Below, in pieces: positions 42,530-51,162 of a stretch of 64,000 bases of DNA. A model generated the notes under the pieces. The model was not told where the DNA came from. It made no database searches and was given only the letters and a program-made list of their open reading frames with translations. This stretch comes from Catenuloplanes indicus (GTDB lineage Bacteria; Actinomycetota; Actinomycetes; Mycobacteriales; Micromonosporaceae), in assembly GCF_030813715.1 (NCBI RefSeq), contig NZ_JAUSUZ010000001.1, forward strand, positions 6,634,001-6,698,000, read 5' to 3'. Numbering within the stretch: position 1 is the first letter of the stretch; each line of letters opens with the position of its first letter. The position numbers were made by a program, and so were the translations under genes.

Positions 42530-42777
42530 CGTGGATAAAGGTGAAGGTCGACGGGAATCTGGTGGCGTTGCTCGCCTTCGCTGCCGAAACCTCTGTGCAT
42601 CTCGCACCGGGGGAGTACGAGATTTCCGCCGAGTTCAGCCGTTACCACGGCGGGCCGTTGCGGATCGCGGTGAACGAGGGCGAGACGGACGCCGTGCGCC
42701 TGCAGACCGAGATGCCCATGGACCTCGGATTCGGGTACGGGTCACGTCGTGACGTGATTCGGGTGGAGCGGGAGTAG
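42490..42777 (+). CDS. Small hypothetical protein behind the RHS fragment
   Basis: 95 residues from the GTG at 42490; GTG at 42508 or 42541 are possible starts. The body WIKVKVDGNLVALLAFAAETSVHLAPGEYEIS, then FSRYHGGPLRIAVNEGETDAVRLQTEM, predicts a small beta-sandwich of the PEGA/carboxypeptidase-regulatory kind. It overlaps the 3' end of the decayed RHS frame. Position suggests an orphan immunity gene or a passenger of the rearrangement; there is no family evidence for either. Confidence 0.5.
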   Translation: MLRRGGVDEAGFLTWIKVKVDGNLVALLAFAAETSVHLAPGEYEISAEFSRYHGGPLRIAVNEGETDAVRLQTEMPMDLGFGYGSRRDVIRVERE

Positions 42778-42783
42778 CGCGGT

Positions 42784-43605
42784 TCAGGCGCCCAGCGCGG
42801 CGGCCTCCGGCGGGGTCAGCGTGCCGTCGGCGACGACGGCGGTGTGGCGGCGGGAGATGGTGCCACCGGCCGGGATGAGCAGCGGCTTCTCCCAAGCCAG
42901 CGCGACGCAGACGCCGGGGTAGATGCCGGTGCGGGCGAACCAGTGGTCGCCGTCGCCGAGGCCGGAGAAGACCAGGGTGTGGTCGGCGGCGGCGAACGCG
43001 ACCCAGGGGGCGGTGCCGCCGTTGACCACGGTCTCGCCGCGAGCGCCGGAGGCGTCGAAGACCTCGGCGGGGCCGGGGGCGCAGCGCCAGAAGAAGCCGC
43101 CGTAGCCCGCGGCGTCCGGCCGGCCGTTCGTGGCGGGGCTGCCGAGCGGAATGTCCCGGGACGGCGGCGCGGCCAGCGTGTAGGCCACCTCCAGCGCCCA
43201 CGCACTGTCCGACACCGGCCGTACGGAGATCGTGCGGTCCTCGGTGATCAGTAGTGTGCCGTCGCGATCGAGCCAGTGCAGCGTCGAGGTGAACGCGTCC
43301 TCGGCGGCAGTGGGGGAGAGCCGAGAGGTGACGATCCGGCCGTGGTCGTCGAGCCAGGTGTAGCCCTGGCCGCGGACGTACGTGCGGCCGCCCCACAGGT
43401 TGGTGCCGGCCACGTCCTGCATGGCGACGGACGCGCCGAGGTGCCAGCGGTGGTCCTCCGGGAACGCGTCGGTGACCGGGACGCCGGTGAGCGTGGTGAC
43501 GGGGTGCAGGTAGGGGCGGGGGCCGAGTGTCGGGTCCACGTCGGTGCCGTCCTGGAGGCGGGCAACCACGGTGCCGCCGACGGTGAGCCGGGCTGATTCG
43601 GCCAT
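42784..43605 (-). CDS. DUF6807 (PmoA-like) family protein
   Basis: 273 residues. The pattern PRPYLHPVTTLTGVPVTDAFPEDHRWHLGASVAMQDVAGTNLWGGRTYV is typical of DUF6807, a beta-rich family historically mislabelled PmoA and usually found with sugar-catabolic genes. GGAGG 7 bases before the ATG at 43605 fixes the start. An AGCGCT-centred operator lies 25 bases upstream, supporting carbohydrate-responsive control. The biochemical role is unknown. Confidence 0.78.
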   Translation of the reverse strand: MAESARLTVGGTVVARLQDGTDVDPTLGPRPYLHPVTTLTGVPVTDAFPEDHRWHLGASVAMQDVAGTNLWGGRTYVRGQGYTWLDDHGRIVTSRLSPTAAEDAFTSTLHWLDRDGTLLITEDRTISVRPVSDSAWALEVAYTLAAPPSRDIPLGSPATNGRPDAAGYGGFFWRCAPGPAEVFDASGARGETVVNGGTAPWVAFAAADHTLVFSGLGDGDHWFARTGIYPGVCVALAWEKPLLIPAGGTISRRHTAVVADGTLTPPEAAALGA

Positions 43606-43629
43606 GAGTGCCACCTCCGGACATAGGTG

Positions 43630-43643
43630 GGAAAGCGCTTGCC
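43630..43643. promoter_or_regulatory. LacI-type operator upstream of the DUF6807 gene
   Basis: GGAAAGCGCTTGCC is a near-palindrome (one mismatched pair) centred on AAGCGCTT, immediately upstream of the minus-strand DUF6807 ribosome binding site. It matches the general GAAAGCGCTTTC class recognised by LacI-family regulators. Confidence 0.6.
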
Positions 43644-43719
43644 ACACCCTAGCGGTCGTCGATGGGCGCCGTCACCCTTCTCAGGTTCGTCACAGCGGGC
43701 GACGGCCAGGATCGGTCGC

Positions 43720-44589
43720 ATGTTGCAGCGGTCTCGCGTGCGTACCCATCGGGCGGTCGTTCTCGCGGCGGTGTCGCGGCCGTGGTTCTGGCCGGTGTCC
43801 TGGGTGCCGGCCTACCTCGGGCTGGTGCTGGCCAGCGGCGAGCTGTCGCCCCGCGACCCGTGGCGGGCCGGGCTGACGCTGCTGGTGCTGGGGCCGCTGA
43901 TCTGGGGTGCGGTGCTCGCCCACAACGATCTGCACGATCTGCCGACCGACCGGCTCAATCCGCGTAAGACGAGCGCGGGTGCGGTGTCGCCGCGGAACCT
44001 GCGCGTTTACTCGGCGATCGCGGCTCTTGCGGCCCTGGGGACGGCCGCGCTGGTCGGGCCGCTGTTCGTGCTCGGTGTGGCCGGGGTGCTGGCGCTCGGC
44101 TGGGCCTACAGCGCGCCGCCGCTGCGACTCAAGGCCCGAGCGGGCGCGGACGTGCTGGTCAACGCGTTGGTCGTGGGCGTGGTCGCGCCGCTCGGTGGCT
44201 GGTCGGTGGCACGCGAGCCGTGGGATTTCCCGTGGCAGATGGCGTTGCTCGGGCTGCTCTTCGCGGCCGCGTTCTACATCCCGACCACGGTCGTGGACCG
44301 GCCCGCTGACCTGCGGGCCGGATACTCCACGATCGCGGTGCGGTTCGGTGCGGGTGGCGCCTACCGGCTGGGGCTGTCACTGTGGACGCTCGCGCTCGGC
44401 CTGTCGCTCGCCTGCGCCAGCGCGAACGTGTTGATCCCCGCCGCGACGCTGCCCTACCAGCTGGTGATGGTGCCGGTGCTGCTCGGTGCCTACGCCTGGC
44501 TGACCAGATCACCGTCGATTCCCCGGCTTGCCGTGCTCGCGCTGCTCTTCGCGCTCCCGTCGACCGGCTTCGCCCTGTCGATCACCTGA
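43720..44589 (+). CDS. UbiA-family prenyltransferase
   Basis: 289 residues, about eight hydrophobic helices. First Asp-rich motif: AHNDLHDLPTDRLNPRKTSAG; second: TTVVDRPADLRAGYSTIAVRFGAG. These coordinate magnesium and the prenyl diphosphate. It should transfer a prenyl chain to an aromatic or similar acceptor in the membrane. No quinone, chlorophyll or natural-product pathway gene is adjacent. AGGA lies 8 bases before the ATG at 43720. The stop codon falls inside the first unit of an 18-bp tandem repeat. Confidence 0.88.
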   Translation: MLQRSRVRTHRAVVLAAVSRPWFWPVSWVPAYLGLVLASGELSPRDPWRAGLTLLVLGPLIWGAVLAHNDLHDLPTDRLNPRKTSAGAVSPRNLRVYSAIAALAALGTAALVGPLFVLGVAGVLALGWAYSAPPLRLKARAGADVLVNALVVGVVAPLGGWSVAREPWDFPWQMALLGLLFAAAFYIPTTVVDRPADLRAGYSTIAVRFGAGGAYRLGLSLWTLALGLSLACASANVLIPAATLPYQLVMVPVLLGAYAWLTRSPSIPRLAVLALLFALPSTGFALSIT

Positions 44590-44654
44590 GCGCCGCCGGT
44601 CACCTGAGCGCCGCCGGTCACCTGAGCGCCGCCGGTCACCTGAGCGCCGCCGGT
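44583..44654. repeat. Four perfect 18-bp tandem repeats at the UbiA stop
   Basis: The unit CACCTGAGCGCCGCCGGT is repeated four times without change (44583, 44601, 44619, 44637), then decays into related GC-rich sequence to about 44720. Since 18 is a multiple of three, each unit carries an in-frame TGA. No gene is seen in the remaining 130 bases before the response regulator stop. Confidence 0.95.
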
Positions 44655-44850
44655 CGCCGGGGCCGACGCCGGTTGCCGGGGCGACGCCCGGTTGTCGGGG
44701 CGTTGGTCGCCTGAGCGACGCCACCAACGTCCGCCGGGAGGTCCAGAAGATCGAGGCGCTCCAACGACTTGAATGACGCCTCGCTCACCAATAGTCGCTG
44801 GTCAGGCGACTGAAGCGCCGCCGGCCACGGGAGGCTCGGCGCGGTGGCGG

Positions 44851-45324
44851 TCACCAGCGTACGGATGTGTTTCGTGGGCCGGCCGGTGTCGCGAAGCGGT
44901 GCGGGCGGGCGTGCGTCGGGACGCGGCGGCGGGCGGGGGCCTCGTGGTGCAGCAGCTCGGCCAGCCGGGTGCGGAAGCGGCGCGGAGAGAACGGCTTGAC
45001 CAGGTAGTCGGTCGCGCCGGCCGCGTAGCCGGCCTCGATGTCCGCGTCGTCGATCGCGGCCGACACCATGATCACTGGCAGGTCCCGGAGCTGCGCCTGC
45101 GAGCGCACCAGGCGGCACAGCTCCAGGCCGGTCATGGCCGGCATGCCGACGTCCGTGATGATCGCCCGTGGCGTCGCGGTCTCCAGGATGCGCGCGGCGG
45201 TGATCCCGTCCGTGACACAGACCGCGCGCAGCCCCGCGCCCTCGACCGACATGGCGATCAGCTCACGCAGATCCGGGTCGTCCTCGGCGACGAGGACGAG
45301 GTCGGTGGCGGGTGCGTTGATCAT
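44851..45324 (-). CDS. Single-domain (CheY-like) response regulator
   Basis: 157 residues. Acidic pocket VLVAEDDPDLREL, phospho-Asp in AIITDVGMPAMTG, conserved Ser in IMVSAAIDD and Lys in YLVKPFSPRRFRTRL; the receiver ends there and the tail is an Arg/Pro-rich stretch without an output domain. It would act by protein-protein contact or in a phosphorelay. AGGAG 5 bases before the ATG at 45324 favours it over the GTG at 45330. No kinase is adjacent. Confidence 0.88.
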   Translation of the reverse strand: MINAPATDLVLVAEDDPDLRELIAMSVEGAGLRAVCVTDGITAARILETATPRAIITDVGMPAMTGLELCRLVRSQAQLRDLPVIMVSAAIDDADIEAGYAAGATDYLVKPFSPRRFRTRLAELLHHEAPARRRVPTHARPHRFATPAGPRNTSVRW

Positions 45325-45392
45325 CTGCACTCCTGGTCTCGGTGGGCGGTGCGGGTCTCATGCTGTGCGCCCGCCGGAGCAGCCGCGGGCCG

Positions 45393-45953
45393 CTACGGGT
45401 TGCCGTTGAGGTGCTTGCGGCTCCGGTGGGCGATCATGTTCATCCGGTTGCCGCACCGCACGCTGCAGAACCGCTTGGACCCGTTCTTGGACAGGTCGAC
45501 GAAGACGCCGGTGCAGTCGGTCGCGCCGCAGACCCGCAGCCGGCCGGTCTCGTCCATCCGGATCACGTCGATCAGCGCGAGCGCGGCCTCGACCCGCATG
45601 CGCACGGCCAGCGGCGCGTCCGGGTCGGTGGCGTGCAGGTGCCAGTCCAGGTCGTCGTGGCGGGCCAGGTAGGGCAGTGCCTTTCCCTCGCGCAGCATCC
45701 GGTTGACCACCTCGACCGCGGCGTCCCGGTCCAGCGTCCACACCTCGCGCAGCAGCTCCCGGGTGCGCCGCACCGCGCGCAGCTCCGCCTCGTCGTAGTC
45801 GATCCGCCCGGAGTAGGTATAGCGCCCGATCAGCGCCCGCAGCTGTGCGATCGTGGCCAGCTCGTCGGTGCCGGACCGGGACGCGCCGGCCTCGGTGTTC
45901 ATCAGCGCCACGATGAAGTCCAGCGCCTCCTCGGTGTCAGGGGCAAAAAGCAA
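45393..45953 (-). CDS. CGNR zinc-finger / ABATE-domain regulator
   Basis: 186 residues. The N-terminal ABATE-type helical domain (TEEALDFIVALMNTEAG... IAQLRALIGRY) is followed by a C-terminal CGNR zinc finger, CGATDCTGVFVDLSKNGSKRFC then SVRCGNRMN, with four Cys ligands. Such proteins are thought to be stress-related transcription regulators. The start is TTG, supported by GAGGAG 5 bases upstream. It is divergent from an EamA transporter with only 69 bases between, so it probably regulates it. Confidence 0.85.
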   Translation of the reverse strand: MLFAPDTEEALDFIVALMNTEAGASRSGTDELATIAQLRALIGRYTYSGRIDYDEAELRAVRRTRELLREVWTLDRDAAVEVVNRMLREGKALPYLARHDDLDWHLHATDPDAPLAVRMRVEAALALIDVIRMDETGRLRVCGATDCTGVFVDLSKNGSKRFCSVRCGNRMNMIAHRSRKHLNGNP

Positions 45954-46022
45954 TTTGACTCCTCACGGGTACGGGCCTAGCGTCAGGGTCATACGAACGT
46001 TAACCCATGACAGGGGTGCATC

Positions 46023-47033
46023 GTGAAGCAGTCCACCGGCCTGGTCGCCGCGCTCGCGTCGGCCGCGTCCTTCGCCACGTCCGGCGCCTTCGTCAAACCA
46101 CTCCTGGAAGCGGGCTGGTCCCCGGCGGCCGCGGTCTCCGCCCGTACCCTCTCGGCCGGTCTGCTGCTGTTGCCGTTGGTGGTGTGGTCGCTGCGCGGGC
46201 GCTGGGGCACGCTGTGGGCGGGGCGGTGGCGGGTGCTCGGCATGGGCGCGATCGCGGTGGCGTTCACCCAGTTCGCGTACTTCGCGGCGATCTCCCGCAT
46301 CCCGGTCTCCACCGCGCTGCTGGTCGAATATCTCGCGCCGCTGCTGCTCGTGCTCTGGGCGTGGGTGAGCACCCGGCGGGCGCCGCACGCGATCGTGCTG
46401 CTCGGCTCGGTGCTCGCGATCGGCGGCCTGGTGCTGGTGATCGGGCCGGGCGCGGTGCGGGCGGTGGACCCGGCCGGGCTGACGCTGGCGTTCGCGGCGG
46501 CGGTGGGGTGCGCGGTCTACTTCGTGGTGGGTGCGCGCCCGTCCGCCGGACTGCCGCCGGTGGCGCTGGCCGGTGCCGGGCTGCTGCTCGGCGGGCTGAC
46601 GCTGGCGCTGATCGGGGCGGTGGGGCTGCTGCCGTTCACGGCGGACTTCGGAGACGTGACGCTGCTGGGCTCCGCGGTGCCGTGGTTCGTGCCGCTGGCG
46701 GTGGTGGCCGTCTTCGGCACCGCGATCGCGTACGCAACCGGGATCTTCGGCGCGGGGCGGCTGGGGTCGCGACTGGCGTCGTTCATCGGACTGCTGGAGG
46801 TGGTGTTCGCCTCGATCTTCGCGTGGCTGCTGCTCGGTGAGAATCTCACGGTCATGCAGATGGCCGGTGGTGTGCTGATCCTCTTCGGGATCGCGGCCGT
46901 GCACGCGGCCCCGCCGCAGACCGTTCCGGCCACCGTCGGCACCGAGGCGGGCGGTGCGGCTCAGGTCGCCGAGACCGTCCCGGCCGGCGGCGAGACGGAG
47001 GCCGCCGGCATCGCTCCGGCCGCGCTCGGGTAG
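46023..47033 (+). CDS. EamA/DMT-family transporter
   Basis: 336 residues with about ten membrane helices in two EamA repeats (QSTGLVAALASAASFATSGAFVKPLL; FAAAVGCAVYFVVGARPSA; SFIGLLEVVFASIFAWLLLGENLTVMQMAGG). The C-terminal 40 residues are a hydrophilic tail. DMT proteins export amino acids or other metabolites; the substrate is unknown. GTG start with AGGGG upstream. It is paired with the divergent CGNR regulator. Confidence 0.88.
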   Translation: MKQSTGLVAALASAASFATSGAFVKPLLEAGWSPAAAVSARTLSAGLLLLPLVVWSLRGRWGTLWAGRWRVLGMGAIAVAFTQFAYFAAISRIPVSTALLVEYLAPLLLVLWAWVSTRRAPHAIVLLGSVLAIGGLVLVIGPGAVRAVDPAGLTLAFAAAVGCAVYFVVGARPSAGLPPVALAGAGLLLGGLTLALIGAVGLLPFTADFGDVTLLGSAVPWFVPLAVVAVFGTAIAYATGIFGAGRLGSRLASFIGLLEVVFASIFAWLLLGENLTVMQMAGGVLILFGIAAVHAAPPQTVPATVGTEAGGAAQVAETVPAGGETEAAGIAPAALG

Positions 47034-47048
47034 GCGTGCGGCTTCGTG

Positions 47049-47096
47049 ATCAGGGCGTCCCTCGCTCTGTGTGAACAGCTTGCGGGGCGCCCTGAT
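47049..47096. terminator. Possible terminator after the EamA gene
   Basis: ATCAGGGCG (47049-47057) pairs with CGCCCTGAT (47088-47096) over a 30-base loop, 15 bases past the stop. Weak because of the loop size. Confidence 0.35.
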
Positions 47097-47151
47097 GGCG
47101 CCACGGAATATGTCCGCGCGCCCGTGAGCGCCGCCGCGTAACCTGGCGCGC

Positions 47152-47670
47152 ATGGCGAAGCGGGAGGACGGCGACGGGCGCACGCTCGTCGCGTCGAACA
47201 AGAAGGCCCGGCACGAGTACACGATCGTGAAGACCTACGAGGCCGGGCTCGTGCTGTCCGGCACCGAGGTCAAGTCGTTGCGTGCCGGCCACGTCTCGCT
47301 GAACGAGGCCTTCGCCCAGGAGCTGAACGGCGAGATCATGCTGCACGGCATGCACATCGCCGACTGGGGCTTCGGCGACTGGACCCGGCACGCGCCGCGC
47401 CGCACCCGAAAGCTGCTGCTGCACCGCGTGGAGATCGACCGCATCCTGACCAAGCTGCGCGAGGGCGGCGGCCTGACGCTGGTGCCGCTGTCGCTCTACT
47501 TCGCGAACGGGTGGGCCAAGGTCGAGCTGGCGCTGGCGAAGGGCCGCCGGTCGTACGACAAGCGGCAGGCGATCGCGGAACGCGACGCGAACCGGGAGAT
47601 CGCCCGCAACCTGGGCCGGCACCTCAAGGGTCAGCTCAACGATCGGCGATCCGCACCGCGGCCTCGATGA
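47152..47670 (+). CDS. smpB: SsrA-binding protein SmpB
   Basis: 172 residues. Hallmarks: [99 protein letters not shown]. It binds tmRNA and delivers it to stalled ribosomes (trans-translation). The C-terminal basic tail is retained. The 3' end overlaps the convergent oxidoreductase by 35 bases. No tmRNA gene follows, although smpB and ssrA are often neighbours. Confidence 0.97.
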   Translation: MAKREDGDGRTLVASNKKARHEYTIVKTYEAGLVLSGTEVKSLRAGHVSLNEAFAQELNGEIMLHGMHIADWGFGDWTRHAPRRTRKLLLHRVEIDRILTKLREGGGLTLVPLSLYFANGWAKVELALAKGRRSYDKRQAIAERDANREIARNLGRHLKGQLNDRRSAPRPR

Positions 47671-48658
47671 TCTCCAGCCCGGCCAGCGACTCGGCCGGGT
47701 CGACCGGCATCGGCGTGCCGCCGGTCAGCGCGGCCGCCACGCCCGCGTAGAAGCTCGGGTACGCTCCGGCCTCGGTCGGCACCGGCTCGGTGGCGTCGCC
47801 GGCGCCGAGCAGGCCCCAGCGGGACGACGGCTCCGTGCCCCAGTCCGGCGCGGCCGGGTCGCCGTCGGCCGCGAGCGCCGGCTCCTGCCCGTCCAGCCCG
47901 TGCTTGACGAACGCACCCGCGGAGCCCAGCACCCGGAAGCGCGGCCCGGGCTGCGCGGCGAGGCGGCTCATCCACAGGTGCGAGCGCACGCCGGTGAGGT
48001 GCCGCAGCGCCACGAACGCGTCGTCCGGCACGGCCGAGCCGGACCGGACCACGCCCAGCTCCGCGTGCTCCACCTCGGCCGGGCCGAAGAGCAGCAGCGC
48101 CTGATCGATGACGTGCGAGCCGAGGTCGTAGAGGACGCCGGCGCCGGGCGCGGTCTCCTCCTTCCAGGAACCCTCCTTCAGCGCGGGCTTCCACACCTCG
48201 AACCGCGACTCGAAGCGGTGCACCGTGCCGAGCGCGCCGGAGTCCAGCAGCTTCCGCACGGTCAGCAGGTCGCCGTCCCAGCGCCGGTTCTGGAACACGG
48301 TGAGCGGCACGCCCGCGGCCTCGGCCGCCTCGATCAGGTCCCGGCCCTCCGCGGACGTGGGCGCGAACGGCTTGTCCACCACCACCGGCAGCCCGGCGTC
48401 GATCGCGGCGCGCGCCTGCGGCACGTGCTGCGCGTTCGGCGAGGCGACCACGACCAGGTCGACGGCGCCGGAGGAGAGCAGCGCGGGCAGGTTCGGGACG
48501 ATCTCGGCGCCGGGATGCGCGGCCCGGGCCTGCGCCGCGCGGTCCGGGTTCCCGGTCACGATCGCGGACAGTTCCAGGCCGGGCGTGGCGGCGATCAGTG
48601 GCGCGTGAAACACCCGTCCACCGAGTCCGAAACCGACCAGACCCACGCGAATCGCCAT
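47636..48658 (-). CDS. Gfo/Idh/MocA-family oxidoreductase
   Basis: 340 residues. The N-terminal Rossmann domain has [19 protein letters not shown], then the family EKP-type motif, here [14 protein letters not shown], with the Lys that contacts NAD(P) and substrate. The C-terminal sheet domain has [21 protein letters not shown]. It probably oxidises a sugar or inositol-type substrate; specificity is unknown. It has no sugar genes next to it. Confidence 0.9.
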   Translation of the reverse strand: MAIRVGLVGFGLGGRVFHAPLIAATPGLELSAIVTGNPDRAAQARAAHPGAEIVPNLPALLSSGAVDLVVVASPNAQHVPQARAAIDAGLPVVVDKPFAPTSAEGRDLIEAAEAAGVPLTVFQNRRWDGDLLTVRKLLDSGALGTVHRFESRFEVWKPALKEGSWKEETAPGAGVLYDLGSHVIDQALLLFGPAEVEHAELGVVRSGSAVPDDAFVALRHLTGVRSHLWMSRLAAQPGPRFRVLGSAGAFVKHGLDGQEPALAADGDPAAPDWGTEPSSRWGLLGAGDATEPVPTEAGAYPSFYAGVAAALTGGTPMPVDPAESLAGLEIIEAAVRIADR

Positions 48659-48697
48659 GAAAGCCGCCTTACGTCGTACCGTCGGATGATCTTGATC

Positions 48698-49192
48698 TTA
48701 GAGAGGGAACTCCTGCGGCGTGCCGGAACCACCCGCGGCCGAGTGCGGGGGTGGCGGGCGCTCGACACCACGCGCGAACACGCCCGGACGCGGCCTGGTC
48801 ACCGCGAGCGGCACCAGGTGCACCGGCGGACCCGGGTCCTTGATCGCGCCCGGCGACCAGCGCACCCAGAGCGCGACCCGGCCGGCCGCGGCCTCGGCGC
48901 GCAACTTGTCCACGGTACGGCGGCGATCCGTGTGGTCCACCTCGATCGCGATCGGCAGCGCGCCACCGGGCCGGGCGCAGGCCACGTCCAGCACCGACTT
49001 CTGCCGGTCGAGCGGCGGCGGCAGCGACACCACGCTCGGCGCCCGGCGGTAGACCCGCCAGCCCTGCTCGGCGGCCCACGCCACGATCTCGTCGATGACC
49101 AGCGCGGTCACCTGATCCGCACCGAGGCCGTCGAAGGTCACGCCGTCCAGGCGCGCGCCGAGCGCGGCGGCCAGCTCCACCCCGTCGTCCAT
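48698..49192 (-). CDS. Actinobacterial hypothetical protein, possibly nuclease-like
   Basis: 164 residues from the ATG at 49192. A conserved core SVLDVACARPGGALPIAIEVDHTDRRRTVDKLRAEAAAGRVALWVRW is followed by a Pro-rich tail. The spacing of Asp and ExD with a downstream Lys recalls PD-(D/E)XK folds, but no family can be named with certainty. Proteins of this pattern are widespread as hypotheticals in actinomycetes. It is divergent from a small membrane protein. Confidence 0.6.
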   Translation of the reverse strand: MDDGVELAAALGARLDGVTFDGLGADQVTALVIDEIVAWAAEQGWRVYRRAPSVVSLPPPLDRQKSVLDVACARPGGALPIAIEVDHTDRRRTVDKLRAEAAAGRVALWVRWSPGAIKDPGPPVHLVPLAVTRPRPGVFARGVERPPPPHSAAGGSGTPQEFPL

Positions 49193-49241
49193 GGCGACCA
49201 AGCCTAGTTTCCTCGGTGGCCGGCGAAGCGTTCACCCATAC

Positions 49242-49565
49242 GTGAACGAGACCTACACGGTACGGGTAGGACAGTTCGGGCATCCGGCGCACGCGCTGCA
49301 CCTGGCGCTGTCGTTCCTGACGCTCGGCTGGTGGGTGGCGGTCTACGCGGTGCACGGCCTGGTCTGGTCGCACCGCCGGGAGAGCGTGACGATCACGGTG
49401 CCGGAGGGGTGCCGGGTGGAGTGGCGCGGCGGCTACCCCGAGGTGCTCGAACCGGACGAGTGGCTGGAACCGCTCACCCCGGCCGAACGCCGCCGCGTCC
49501 TGCGCCCCTACCTGCTGCCGGCCGCGATCGCGGCCGTGGTGATCGCGGTGCTGCTTCTTCGGTGA
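49242..49565 (+). CDS. Small membrane protein of unknown function
   Basis: 107 residues from the GTG at 49242. It has a membrane segment ALHLALSFLTLGWWVAVYAVHGLVW, a hydrophilic middle with VTITVPEGCRVEWRGGYPE, and a C-terminal helix YLLPAAIAAVVIAVLLL. An ATG at 49191 would overlap the divergent gene, so the later start is preferred. Not recognised beyond being a two-helix membrane protein. Confidence 0.6.
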   Translation: MNETYTVRVGQFGHPAHALHLALSFLTLGWWVAVYAVHGLVWSHRRESVTITVPEGCRVEWRGGYPEVLEPDEWLEPLTPAERRRVLRPYLLPAAIAAVVIAVLLLR

Positions 49566-49573
49566 CCGGTGGA

Positions 49574-49860
49574 TCACGGAGCCTGGGGTGCGGCCGCGGC
49601 CACCCGTTCCAGCAGCAGCGTGCGCTCGCCCCGGGAGACGCGCTGGCCGATCGTGGGCGACGGCACCAGGAACGCGCGGGGCGATCTCGTCCGTGCTGAG
49701 GCCGCCGAGCAGCCTGAGCGTGAGCGCGGTGCGGGATTCCCGGGCAGCACCGGGCGACAGGCCGTGAAGATCAGCGCCAGCAGGTCGTCTCCGATCTCCC
49801 GTCCGCCAGCGCTCCGGCGACCCTAGCCGCCGGCCGCGCGCTCTCATGCTCCTCGAACGG
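49574..49860 (-). pseudogene. Decayed ECF sigma factor (DUF6596 type)
   Basis: Homology to the C-terminal part of ECF sigma factors with a DUF6596-like region is spread over three frames: DDLLALIFTACRPVLPG, then ESRTALTLRLLGGLSTDEIA, then ARAFLVPSPTIGQRVSRGER and LLLERVAAAAPQAP, stop at 49574. Upstream pieces (VEERVPPFEEHESARPAARV) hint at more. At least two, probably three, frameshifts; not functional. Confidence 0.65.
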
Positions 49861-49967
49861 CGGGACACGCTCTTCGACACCGGCGAAGTTCTTCCAGAGG
49901 ATTCCCTGGACCGAGTGCTATGCCACGAAATTTCGGACATGGTCGCCTCGCTCCCGGCAGGGTCAGA

Positions 49968-49992
49968 ATCCTTTCATAACGTATGAAAGGAT
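49968..49992. promoter_or_regulatory. Perfect 11-bp inverted repeat
   Basis: ATCCTTTCATA and TATGAAAGGAT flank ACG. It is AT-rich in a GC-rich context and lies 84 bases before the start at 50076. It could be an operator for that operon or a relic of the sigma locus; no T-tract follows, so a terminator is less likely. Confidence 0.45.
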
Positions 49993-50075
49993 CTTTCGCC
50001 CCTAGGACGGCGATGCCGGTGCGAGGCCCGTTTCCGGCATCCGGCGGGGACGACGGAGGGGCGTAGGCTGCGGCC

Positions 50076-50555
50076 GTGGTCGATGGGGAGTGGGCTGATC
50101 AGCGGAGACGGGCGATCCAGGCGCATGCGACGGCGGCGGAGGCGAAGCGGGAATCCGAAGTGGCGGAGGCCCGCGAGCTGATGCGGCAGTTCGTCGGCGA
50201 GGCCGAGGCACGGGGGATTCCGGCGGAGGACCTGACCGCGGTGCCGTTCGGCGGCGGAAAAGGACGGCTGCGAACCGGGTTGCGCGGCTGGTACCTGCGG
50301 GCCGACCGGTCGGTGGCGGTCGGTACGGACGGCGAGTTCTACTCGCTGACCGCGCCCGGCGGGCTGCTGGCGCGGCTGACCGGCGTGACCGTCACCCCGT
50401 CGCGCCCCCGGCTGATCGTGGGCGAGGGCGGCCGGGACGGTGAGTCGATGCCGCTGGCCGAACTCCTGCGGCGACGGCTGGGCGAGCGCCGTGACGCCGG
50501 CGAGCGCCGTGACCTCGGCGGGCACGGCCGGCACGGCGTAGGGTGGGACGGATGA
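50076..50555 (+). CDS. Conserved actinobacterial hypothetical protein
   Basis: 159 residues, GTG start. An N-terminal charged helix (RRRAIQAHATAAEAKRESEVAEARELMRQFVGEAEARGI) is followed by a compact beta region GRLRTGLRGWYLRADRSVAVGTDGEFYSLTAPG and VTVTPSRPRLIVGEGGRDGESM. This pattern recurs in actinomycetes as a hypothetical; I know of no function. Its stop overlaps the next start (ATGA), so it heads an operon with the two membrane proteins that follow. Confidence 0.7.
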   Translation: MVDGEWADQRRRAIQAHATAAEAKRESEVAEARELMRQFVGEAEARGIPAEDLTAVPFGGGKGRLRTGLRGWYLRADRSVAVGTDGEFYSLTAPGGLLARLTGVTVTPSRPRLIVGEGGRDGESMPLAELLRRRLGERRDAGERRDLGGHGRHGVGWDG

Positions 50556-51124
50556 TCGAGCTCGACATCACCCCCGGCAACGACGGCAGCGACGGCCGGG
50601 CGAAGCGGGAGCCAGGGCTGCGGGAGCGGCTCTCCGCGTACCCGCGGCCGGTGGTCGTCATGGGTTTCGTTCTGGCCCTGGTCGCGGCGAGCGGCGTGGG
50701 CTATCTGGGGCTGCGCGACACCGGCGGCGCCCGCGGGCAGGACCTGACCGCGCACGTCGCGGTCGGTGATGACGAGATGGCGATACTCGGTGACGAGGCG
50801 CGGCTGCGTGGTATCGCGACCGTGACGAACGTGGACGACGAACCGGCCGTGGTGCACGCGGTGAGCGCGGAGTGGCCAGGCGTGCGGATCACGGTGACCG
50901 ACGAGCGGGTGCACCGGGTGGCGCCCGGCGCGACCGCGCCGATGGGCGTGACCATCACGTTCACGTGCGCGTACGACGCGCTGCGCGGCTTGCACGGCCG
51001 GGCGCTGGTGGACACGCCGGACGGCGGCCGGGGCGAGGTCGAGCTGCCGATCACGGCGGTGCGGCCGTGGCACGCGATGCGGCACGGCGCCTGCGAGACG
51101 ATCCAGAGCCGCCCGGCGAACTGA
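50552..51124 (+). CDS. Single-pass membrane protein, MIELD paralogue 1
   Basis: 190 residues. MIELDITPGNDGSD at the N-terminus, one membrane helix (PVVVMGFVLALVAASGVGYLGL), then an exported beta-rich domain resembling a small Ig-like fold (IATVTNVDDEPAVVHAVSAEWPGVRITV). It shares opening residues and architecture with the next gene, so the two are tandem duplicates. Function unknown. Confidence 0.65.
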   Translation: MIELDITPGNDGSDGRAKREPGLRERLSAYPRPVVVMGFVLALVAASGVGYLGLRDTGGARGQDLTAHVAVGDDEMAILGDEARLRGIATVTNVDDEPAVVHAVSAEWPGVRITVTDERVHRVAPGATAPMGVTITFTCAYDALRGLHGRALVDTPDGGRGEVELPITAVRPWHAMRHGACETIQSRPAN

Positions 51125-51162
51125 CCCCCGCGAACCGGCCCGCGCGGGAGTAGGGTGGCCCG

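Noticed and set aside
47640-47700. tmRNA gene after smpB
   Set aside because: The bases after smpB are the convergent Gfo/Idh gene; no Ala-tRNA-like ends or tag reading frame are visible.
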